Below, piece by piece: positions 1 through 5,186 of a DNA stretch of 7,178 nt (position 1 is its first letter; every line of letters starts with the position of its first letter). Source of the stretch: an uncultured Alphaproteobacteria bacterium. GTDB taxonomy: Bacteria > Pseudomonadota > Alphaproteobacteria > RF32 > CAG-239. The DNA is taken from positions 1 through 7,178 of the forward strand of contig CALXTH010000053.1 in assembly GCA_944391365.1 (NCBI GenBank), read 5' to 3'. The position numbers and the translations under genes were made by a program. The notes below the pieces were generated by a model, which saw nothing but the letters and a program-made list of their open reading frames with translations, was not told the origin of the DNA and made no database searches.

Positions 1-1
1 G

Positions 2-313
2 GCGGCAATAATCAAACCGGTCTATTCCCAAACCCCCGGCTATGTCTCAACCATAAACACACGGAACATCGGCCTGAGCCTGATTGACCTGAAAGGCGGC
101 CGGACAACCCCGGAACAAAAACTCGACTACGCCACAGGTTTCAGTAATTTCTGCCAAATCGGAGACTACCTTGACGCCACCCGCCCGTTGGCCGTCATTC
201 ATGCCCAAACCCCCGAAGCATGGCAACAAGCTGCGAACTGCCTCTGCCGCAACATTACCCTGAGTGAACAAGCACCTGAAAAACATGATATAATTATCGA
301 AAAAATAGCATAA
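2..313 (+). CDS. deoA: Thymidine phosphorylase, C-terminal part (cut by window edge)
   Basis: These are the last 103 codons of thymidine phosphorylase, which splits thymidine or deoxyuridine with phosphate into base and 2-deoxyribose-1-phosphate in the cytoplasm. The visible part is the C-terminal pyrimidine nucleoside phosphorylase domain. It contains TPGYVSTINTRNIGLSLIDL, then KGGR, then LDYATGF, then RPLAVIHA followed by a Trp-Gln-containing helix. The order and spacing closely match what I remember of the E. coli DeoA C-terminus (GYVSEMDTRALGM, DYSVGF, RPLAVIHA). The stop TAA is at 311-313, and deoB follows after 19 nt, so the two are almost certainly co-transcribed. The phosphorylase active site lies upstream of the window and cannot be judged. 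A related pyrimidine nucleoside phosphorylase subtype is possible, but the match favours DeoA. Confidence 0.93.
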   Translation, partial: AAIIKPVYSQTPGYVSTINTRNIGLSLIDLKGGRTTPEQKLDYATGFSNFCQIGDYLDATRPLAVIHAQTPEAWQQAANCLCRNITLSEQAPEKHDIIIEKIA

Positions 314-332
314 TAAGCATAAAGAGGAAACA

Positions 333-1526
333 ATGGGAAGAGCAATAATTTTAATGATGGATTCCTTTGGAATCGGCGGAGCCAAAGACGCCGAAACCTT
401 TAACAACAAAGGCGCAGACACGCTTGGACACATTGCCCGAGCCAACGGCGGCCTGAGGATTCCCAACCTGAACCGCCTCGGTCTGTGCGAAGCCGCCAAA
501 GGCGCCTCCGGACACTACCCTGAAATCGGCGCCCAAACCGCCAGCACAATGCAATACGGCGTCAAATACGGCCACATGTCTGAAATAAGCAAAGACAAAG
601 ACACCGTCTCCGGCCACTGGGAGCTCGCCGGTCTTCCCAACCTCAAAGGCTGGGGGCATTTTCCGCCGGAATATCCGTCCTTTCCCGCCGAACAAAAAAA
701 AAAAATCTGCACCGAAGCAAAGCTTAAAGGTATTCTGGGCAACAAGGCCGCTTCCGGAACAGTCATCATTCAGGAACTCGGCGAAGAACATCTCCAAAGC
801 GGCAAACCGATTTTTTATACTTCCGCCGACAGCAACATCCAAATTGCCGTCCATGAACAGCACTTCGGCCTTGAGCGCTTATACCATCTTTGCGAAATTG
901 CCTATAAACATGTTGTTCCTTATAACATCGGCCGGATCATCGCCCGCCCCTTCGTCGGAGAAAAAGCCGGAAACTTTGTCCGAACAACCAATCGCCGTGA
1001 CTTTACCGCACAGCCTTTTGGTGAAACCCTGCTTGACCGTCTCAAAGCCGCCGGAAAAAACGTCATTGCCATTGGGGCTATCAATGATATTTATGCCCAC
1101 CGCGGCATCACCAGAGAAATTCGCGGCAGCGGCCTGAAAGATCTCTGGAACTTAACTCTGGCTGAGCTCAAAACCGCTCCCGACGACAGTCTGATTTTCA
1201 CCAACTTTGAAGACTTTGACATGCTGTGGGGACACCGTCGCGATGTCAAAGGCTATGCTCAGGGACTTGAATATTTTGACAGCCGCCTCCCGGAAATCAC
1301 TTTCGGACTGAGAAGTGACGACATCGTCTTCATCACCGCCGATCATGGCAATGACCCGACTTTCACCGGCACCGACCACACCCGCGAACAAGTCCCGGCT
1401 CTGATGTTCGGCAAAAGAGTCAAAAGTGAAAACATCGGCCAGCGTGACACCTTCGCCGACCTCGGCCAAACCATTGCCGACTTCTTCGGGCTCAAACCGC
1501 TTGACTACGGAAGGAGTTTTCTCTGA
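333..1526 (+). CDS. deoB: Phosphopentomutase
   Basis: DeoB interconverts (deoxy)ribose-1-phosphate and (deoxy)ribose-5-phosphate in the cytoplasm, linking nucleoside phosphorolysis to central metabolism. At 397 residues it has normal family length. It belongs to the alkaline phosphatase superfamily with a cap domain. Visible motifs are MMDSFGIG with metal ligand D10, KDTVSGHWE with T91 at the position of the phosphorylated Thr85 of the Bacillus cereus enzyme, IIARPFVGE in the cap, DFDMLWGHRRD with D296 and H301, and ITADHGNDP with D337 and H338 followed by GTDHTRE with H349. All expected metal ligands are present. The ATG follows AAAGAGGA at 321-328. Its TGA overlaps the next ATG by one base (TGATG), implying translational coupling. 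The product of the upstream deoA is its substrate. An A12 run at 694-705 encodes part of Gln-Lys-Lys-Lys-Ile without disturbing the frame. Confidence 0.98.
   Translation: MGRAIILMMDSFGIGGAKDAETFNNKGADTLGHIARANGGLRIPNLNRLGLCEAAKGASGHYPEIGAQTASTMQYGVKYGHMSEISKDKDTVSGHWELAGLPNLKGWGHFPPEYPSFPAEQKKKICTEAKLKGILGNKAASGTVIIQELGEEHLQSGKPIFYTSADSNIQIAVHEQHFGLERLYHLCEIAYKHVVPYNIGRIIARPFVGEKAGNFVRTTNRRDFTAQPFGETLLDRLKAAGKNVIAIGAINDIYAHRGITREIRGSGLKDLWNLTLAELKTAPDDSLIFTNFEDFDMLWGHRRDVKGYAQGLEYFDSRLPEITFGLRSDDIVFITADHGNDPTFTGTDHTREQVPALMFGKRVKSENIGQRDTFADLGQTIADFFGLKPLDYGRSFL
694..705 (+). repeat. A12 homopolymer inside deoB
   Basis: Twelve consecutive A residues lie within the deoB coding sequence, between the E-Q codons and the Ile codon after three lysines. 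The frame is intact in the sequence as given. Runs of this length can cause polymerase slippage during replication or transcription, and are a common place for sequencing errors. Confidence 0.95.
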
Positions 1527-2287
1527 TGTCCTGGCACTCACCTAACCTCTCGCCTGAAAAACATTGTTTTTTCGGAAGACAGGGCGGCTTCTCCCAAGGC
1601 CGTTATCAAAGTCTGAATCTCAATACCAGATCAAACGACAATCCCGACCACATCCGCCGGAACTATGAAAAAATCGCGGCATATTACGGCCTGGAAGCCT
1701 CCCGCTTTCTCCGCCTCCGACAAGGCATATCATCTGAGGTTGTCTTTGTCGATTCACCTTCTTTCGGGCTTTTGGAAGCCGACGGTGTCGTAACCACCCA
1801 AAAAAACATTATCCTGAGTATCGGAACCGCAGACTGCGCACCCGTACTTTTTGCCGATACCCAACACGGAGTCATCGGCGCGGCACACGGCGGCTGGAGA
1901 GGCGCGCTCAAAGGCATCATCGGCAACACGTTGAAATTAATGCAGAAATATGGAGCCCGGCCTGAAAATATCGCCGCCGCCATCGGTCCCTGTATCCGCC
2001 AACCCTCATTTGAAATGGGAGCCGAAGTCCTGACTTTATTCCAAAAACAATCCCCGGATAATGCCCGCTACTTCATTCCGGCGGCAAGGCCTGATCATTA
2101 CCTTTTCGACCTTAGCGGCTACATCCGGAAACAAATCGCCGCATTCGGCGTAACCAACATCGTTGATTCCGGGATTGATACCTATACAAATCCTGAACAT
2201 TGGTTCAGTTATCGCCGCGACACCCATAAAGGACTGATAACCGCTCCTCATGACTTTCCCGTCGAGTTATCAACCATCATCTTATAA
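1526..2287 (+). CDS. pgeF: PgeF/YfiH/LACC1-family protein (peptidoglycan editing factor or purine nucleoside phosphorylase-like)
   Basis: This 253-residue cytoplasmic protein belongs to the multicopper polyphenol oxidase-like family DUF152 (YfiH, YlmD, LACC1). The core is clear: SIGTADCAPVLFAD with C104, AAHGGWRGALKGI with H121, AAIGPCIRQPSFEMG, and near the end FSYRR followed by DTHKG. Family members have been described as a peptidoglycan editing factor (E. coli PgeF) and as purine nucleoside-cleaving enzymes (LACC1/FAMIN). Two things are odd. The usual QVH segment before C104 reads QGISSE, so position 68, which by spacing should be the first metal-site His, is Ile. The usual C-terminal Gly-Arg-x-x-Ser reads Pro-Val-Glu-Leu-Ser. 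The start ATG overlaps the deoB stop and has AAGGAG at 1511-1516. The position behind deoA and deoB suggests a nucleoside-salvage link, but activity is uncertain given the substitutions. Confidence 0.9.
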   Translation: MSWHSPNLSPEKHCFFGRQGGFSQGRYQSLNLNTRSNDNPDHIRRNYEKIAAYYGLEASRFLRLRQGISSEVVFVDSPSFGLLEADGVVTTQKNIILSIGTADCAPVLFADTQHGVIGAAHGGWRGALKGIIGNTLKLMQKYGARPENIAAAIGPCIRQPSFEMGAEVLTLFQKQSPDNARYFIPAARPDHYLFDLSGYIRKQIAAFGVTNIVDSGIDTYTNPEHWFSYRRDTHKGLITAPHDFPVELSTIIL

Positions 2288-2354
2288 CGCTTTATTAATT
2301 TAAGATTATCGGTTAGACTGGTCTCATAAAATCAACAGAATAAAAGAGTAAGCA

Positions 2355-3527
2355 ATGTTCCCGATCGGCAAATTCACTCTGGCAGTCATTGGCCTCCGTT
2401 TCTTCGGCGCCGAAGGTTTCTTGTGGGGCATGTTCTTCGGACACATGCTGATAGACCGCAGCATCATCCGCAAACTCATCAAACAATACATCAGCCGGTT
2501 GGACGACAACATCCGCATTTTGCTTCCCTACCGGTTTTACAAATACTACAACCGCATTGACTCCAGCCTGTTCGGCATTCTCTGGGGCGGACTGCTCGGG
2601 GCTCTGACATTCGGCCTGCCGGGCTTCATCATCCTGTTTCTGCTCGGACACTTTGTCTTTGATCTGCCGGACAACTTTTTTGCCAACCGCTTCCGCTCGC
2701 TTTTTGAAACATTTTGGAACCGGCACTGGTGCAAAATTCTCGGCGGCATCATCGGCTTCAGCCTGAAGTCAAATCTGTTGATTTTTGCCGGCGTCTGCTT
2801 AGGCTTTGTCGCGGACTACCTCCGCCTCGGACGTTTCAGCCACAAGCTCAGCCTCGGCCTGCTATCACACTTCTGGTCAAAAATAAACTTTGTCAAATTA
2901 TACCTCCACTCCGCCGAGGCCCGAAAATTTGCCTTTGTTCAGGCCATGGCCGGCCTGTCTGCCAAACTGGCCAAAGCTGACGGCGTCGTCAGCGAAAACG
3001 AAATCCGTGCTTTCAAAAAAATGTTTGAACTCACCTACGAACAAAACAGCAAAGTCGCCGCCATTTTCAATGAAGCCAAAACCTCGGCCGATGACTATGA
3101 AAAATATGCCCGGCAGCTGGGGCTCATCGCCCGCGACAACCTTGACCTGAAAGAAAATATTATTGACAACCTGTTCAAAATCGCCACCGCCGACGGCAGC
3201 ATCCAGAAAGAACAGCTTGATATCTTGAAAAACACGGCCTACATTATTGAACTCAACGATTCCAACTTTGACGTCATCAGCGACCGCTACAAACCGCGCC
3301 CCTCGTCGGAAGCCCAACCGCTTCAAGTCTACTATGACATTTTGGGCATTTCACCAAATGCCGGCAATGCTGAAATCAAAGCCCGCTGGAAAGAACTCAT
3401 CATCCTCTGGCACCCCGACAATGCCTCCGCGCGGGGAGCCTCCGCCAAAGAAATAAAAAAACACACCCTCAAAATGGCAGAAATAAACAACGCTTACCAA
3501 ATTATCATGAAAAGCCGCAAAATCTGA
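2355..3527 (+). CDS. djlA: DjlA-like membrane-anchored J-domain co-chaperone with TerB domain
   Basis: This 390-residue protein has the DjlA layout but an enlarged N-terminus. Residues 5-34, 72-103 and 126-154 are three hydrophobic Gly-rich segments. The first two end in Gly-His-x3-Asp (G29 H30 D34; G98 H99 D103) and the third in Gly-Phe-Val-Ala-Asp. E. coli DjlA has a single such membrane segment in about 271 residues. Residues 187-300 form a TerB-like helical domain with two acidic motifs, KADGVVSENE at 207 and TADGSIQKEQ at 278. Residues 325-388 are a J domain with HPD at 353-355, so DnaK stimulation should be possible. The protein is probably an inner-membrane protein with J domain and TerB in the cytoplasm. 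The 67-nt gap after pgeF holds no clear terminator, and the amidase gene follows after 11 nt. The Shine-Dalgarno is weak (AAAAGAG near 2342-2348). Confidence 0.88.
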   Translation: MFPIGKFTLAVIGLRFFGAEGFLWGMFFGHMLIDRSIIRKLIKQYISRLDDNIRILLPYRFYKYYNRIDSSLFGILWGGLLGALTFGLPGFIILFLLGHFVFDLPDNFFANRFRSLFETFWNRHWCKILGGIIGFSLKSNLLIFAGVCLGFVADYLRLGRFSHKLSLGLLSHFWSKINFVKLYLHSAEARKFAFVQAMAGLSAKLAKADGVVSENEIRAFKKMFELTYEQNSKVAAIFNEAKTSADDYEKYARQLGLIARDNLDLKENIIDNLFKIATADGSIQKEQLDILKNTAYIIELNDSNFDVISDRYKPRPSSEAQPLQVYYDILGISPNAGNAEIKARWKELIILWHPDNASARGASAKEIKKHTLKMAEINNAYQIIMKSRKI

Positions 3528-3538
3528 AAGACCGCACC

Positions 3539-4258
3539 ATGCATCAATACCTTTTACCGGACTGGCAGCCCCGAACACGCAACATTGATATGCTTATGTT
3601 TCACTGCAATGCCTTTGACCTCGAAACCTTCGCCGGAATTATGCAGCAAAACCAAACCTCTTGCCATTACTACATCTCCCGAACCGGAGAAATCACCCTG
3701 ATGGTCCCCGAAGAGCTAAAAGCATTCCATGCCGGCACCGGACAATGGCGGGACAAAACCGACCTCAACAACCGCTCTGTCGGCATTGAGCTCCAACACC
3801 CGACACTCGGACAAAGCACCTACCCGTCACAACAAATTGCCGCATTGATAGAACTCAGCCGCGACATCATCTGCCGTCACGGCATTCTGCCACAAAACAT
3901 CATCGGACACTCGGATTCGGCACCTGAGCGCAAACCCGACCCGGGTCCCCGCTTTCCTTGGCAGCTGCTTTCAGAACAAAACATCGGTCTGTGGTTCAAT
4001 CGCCGCCGCCGGAAAAAAGAAACCGACATCCCGGCTCTTCTTGCTGAAATCGGCTACCAGACATCAACACCGGAACTTCTTTCCGCCTCGGCCTATGCAT
4101 TTTGCCGCCACTTTTTACCGACACAGATTCAAACCGACCCTGACATCCGCCACCTGCTTGAGCATCCCGTTCCGCCGCATAACCTCATGAAATCTGATTT
4201 ATTCCTGCATACACTTCAGGCCGTAGCTCTCAGCTTTGCCGAAAACACTCAGGCATAA
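3539..4258 (+). CDS. N-acetylmuramoyl-L-alanine amidase, AmpD-like (Amidase_2) with C-terminal peptidoglycan-binding-like region
   Basis: This 239-residue zinc amidase is predicted to cleave the bond between N-acetylmuramic (or anhydromuramic) acid and L-alanine. The Amidase_2 fold spans about residues 16-145. Motifs are MLMFHCN with Zn ligand H22, HYYISRTGEI, KAFHAGTGQW, RSVGIELQHP with E84 aligning to the catalytic Glu of AmpD, GHSDSAPERKPDPGP with Zn ligands H124 and D134 and catalytic-type K132, then FPW. Residues 163-235 resemble a peptidoglycan-binding helical domain (LLAEIGY, then AFCRHFLP, as in the common GY..AFQRHFRP pattern). No signal peptide is visible, so a cytoplasmic cell-wall recycling role like AmpD is more likely than a periplasmic one like AmiD. 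The ATG is the only sensible start because the first zinc ligand is at residue 22. The 3' end overlaps the convergent ruvX by 10 nt. Confidence 0.93.
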   Translation: MHQYLLPDWQPRTRNIDMLMFHCNAFDLETFAGIMQQNQTSCHYYISRTGEITLMVPEELKAFHAGTGQWRDKTDLNNRSVGIELQHPTLGQSTYPSQQIAALIELSRDIICRHGILPQNIIGHSDSAPERKPDPGPRFPWQLLSEQNIGLWFNRRRRKKETDIPALLAEIGYQTSTPELLSASAYAFCRHFLPTQIQTDPDIRHLLEHPVPPHNLMKSDLFLHTLQAVALSFAENTQA

Positions 4259-4707
4259 TGAAGCGCATCCAACACCCCCTGCAAAATAAAACCGGCCGCT
4301 GACGCATCCAACACTTTTCGGCGTTTTGCCCGTGACAAATCCGCCTCCTTAATCAAAAAATTCTCCATCGCCGAAGATGACAAACGCTCGTCCCAAAACA
4401 AAATCGGCAACCCGAACGCCTCTTCCAACCGGGTGGCAAAAGCCCGAACCTCTTTTGCAATCTCGCCTTCCTCGCCGTTCATCTGCAGCGGCAACCCGAT
4501 AACAATCGCCTGAATTTCTTTTTCTTCAATAATTTTCTTAAGCTCGGTCAAATCTTTTTCCAATGTCGTCCGATACAAAATTTTATACGGCGTCGCCGCC
4601 AGCCACAACAAATCAGAAACGGCAATTCCCAAACGTTTACCCCCATAATCCAGACCGATAATCGCCCGGTGCGGCTTCAAAACAGCCTTAAAAGTTTTAA
4701 TATCCAA
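4249..4707 (-). CDS. ruvX: Holliday junction resolvase-like RuvX/YqgF
   Basis: This is a YqgF/RuvX RNase H-fold nuclease, implicated in Holliday junction resolution and pre-16S rRNA 5' processing. With the TTG start it has 152 residues, typical for the family. Motifs are IIGLDYGGKRLGIAVSD with catalytic-type D20, IVIGLPLQMNGEEG, FWDERLSS with D106 and E107, and KVLDASAAGFILQ with D134. An in-frame ATG at 4788 would add 27 residues (Ile/Leu-rich, not typical of the family) and has no ribosome-binding site. The TTG at 4707 has GAGGA seven bases upstream, so I prefer it. A TATAAT on this strand at 4774-4779 lies inside the longer version, which also argues for the shorter protein. The gene converges with the amidase and diverges from the small membrane protein. 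Confidence 0.93.
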   Translation of the reverse strand: MDIKTFKAVLKPHRAIIGLDYGGKRLGIAVSDLLWLAATPYKILYRTTLEKDLTELKKIIEEKEIQAIVIGLPLQMNGEEGEIAKEVRAFATRLEEAFGLPILFWDERLSSSAMENFLIKEADLSRAKRRKVLDASAAGFILQGVLDALHYA

Positions 4708-4714
4708 CTTCCGG

Positions 4715-4719
4715 TCCTC
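4715..4719 (-). promoter_or_regulatory. Shine-Dalgarno GAGGA deciding the ruvX TTG start
   Basis: GAGGA on the minus strand lies seven bases before the TTG at 4707-4705. Neither the ATG at 4788 nor other in-frame candidates have a comparable site. This supports the 152-residue RuvX. Confidence 0.6.
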
Positions 4720-4726
4720 AAAACAG

Positions 4727-4756
4727 TTGACAATTTCTCCAATTAATATTAACAAT
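4727..4756 (+). promoter_or_regulatory. Possible promoter for the small membrane-protein gene
   Basis: A perfect TTGACA -35 hexamer sits at 4727-4732. The best -10 partner is a poor TAACAA at 4750-4755 (17-base spacer). The AT-rich setting and position upstream of the 4831 gene fit, and it lies within the 5' leader of the divergent ruvX. The -35 is clear, but the -10 matches the consensus at only three positions. Confidence 0.35.
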
Positions 4757-4773
4757 CTCCGTATTAAAATACA

Positions 4774-4807
4774 ATTATAAAAATACATATCATTACGAAC
4801 GTAACAA
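4774..4807 (-). promoter_or_regulatory. Possible ruvX promoter
   Basis: On the minus strand a TATAAT hexamer covers 4779-4774. Further upstream, TTGTTA at 4807-4802 with a 16-base spacer to TATTTT at 4785-4780 is an alternative pair. Neither arrangement has both boxes good. Either would place the transcript start between the ATG at 4788 and the preferred TTG at 4707, giving a leader of about 60-70 nt. Confidence 0.3.
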
Positions 4808-4830
4808 GTATTATCACCATCGCCGGAGTT

Positions 4831-5067
4831 GTGGCACTTCTGATCGTCAGCAGCTACTTCACACTCAAAAGCGCCGTCACCAAACGCAGAGAACTGAAAA
4901 ACCTCATCCGGAAAAATTATGTAATTACAGATCCGAAAAGTTTCTGTTTCTGGCTCGAAAGCAAATCCGTCTGTGAATTAAACGACGAGATCGACCGTTT
5001 CCGAAAACCGGATCAGCATGCAGACACAATCAAAAGCCTTTGCTTTTTAAAAAAGAAAGAACTTTGA
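4831..5067 (+). CDS. Small hypothetical single-pass membrane protein
   Basis: I do not recognise this protein. From the GTG it has 78 residues: a short hydrophobic stretch (ALLIVSSYF), a basic segment (TKRRELKNLIRKN), then a polar region with three cysteines (FCFW, SVCEL, SLCFL) and a Lys-rich end. The open frame continues upstream of the GTG to a stop at 4765, and the translation there (SIITIAGVV joined to ALLIVSSYF) completes a normal-length membrane helix. The real start is therefore probably upstream, although no ATG, GTG or TTG exists in frame there. GGAG at 4825-4828 is only two bases from the GTG. A strong terminator 13 nt after the stop supports a real transcription unit. It would be anchored in the inner membrane with the basic, soluble part in the cytoplasm. 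It is not a recognisable TolA or TolR despite lying before tolB. Confidence 0.6.
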   Translation: MALLIVSSYFTLKSAVTKRRELKNLIRKNYVITDPKSFCFWLESKSVCELNDEIDRFRKPDQHADTIKSLCFLKKKEL

Positions 5068-5080
5068 ATTGTCACCTTTG

Positions 5081-5115
5081 AACATACGCTTTCCAAACAA
5101 AAGCGTATGTTTTTT
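5081..5115 (+). terminator. Rho-independent terminator after the small membrane-protein gene
   Basis: A perfect 12-bp stem (AACATACGCTTT paired with AAAGCGTATGTT) with a 7-base loop at 5093-5099 is followed by a run of six T, then a further AT-rich stretch with TTTTTT at 5121-5126. It begins 13 nt after the TGA at 5065-5067. It isolates tolB transcription from the upstream unit, so tolB must have its own promoter between about 5116 and 5186. I could not identify that promoter with confidence. Confidence 0.93.
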
Positions 5116-5158
5116 ATATATTTTTTAACCATATCCGATTAAACTGCCAGTCTGGAAT

Positions 5159-5182
5159 AAGGATTCTTTCTTGATGGATTAA
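5159..5182 (+). promoter_or_regulatory. Possible two-codon leader ORF before tolB
   Basis: AAGGA at 5159-5163 is ten bases upstream of ATG GAT TAA at 5174-5182, a start followed by one codon and a stop. The tolB ATG lies only four bases after that stop, while tolB itself has only a weak Shine-Dalgarno (GGA at 5176-5178, with no extended match). The arrangement could let ribosomes initiate on the minimal ORF and reinitiate on tolB. It may also be chance. Confidence 0.3.
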
Positions 5183-5186
5183 GACA

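Noticed and set aside
47..863. Long minus-strand open frames (47-499, 351-863) opposite deoA and deoB
   Set aside because: They lie antisense to strongly supported genes, have no recognisable domain, and follow from the third-base pattern of the sense genes.
844..1541. Alternative frames within deoB (844-1137 plus strand; 879-1100 and 1152-1541 minus strand)
   Set aside because: They overlap a full-length phosphopentomutase with intact catalytic motifs and show no domain or ribosome-binding site of their own.
2263..2305. Possible terminator after pgeF (GTTAT and ATAAC arms around 2264-2288)
   Set aside because: The stem is only five AT-rich pairs with a long loop and no T run.
2313..3578. 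Open frames opposite or within the djlA-like gene (for example 2313-2726, 2898-3326 and 3351-3578 minus strand; 2714-2980 plus strand)
   Set aside because: The plus-strand 390-residue frame has TerB and J-domain motifs with HPD, and the others are low-complexity shadows.
5116..5186. tolB promoter
   Set aside because: One must exist downstream of the terminator, but no pair of boxes with acceptable spacing stood out.
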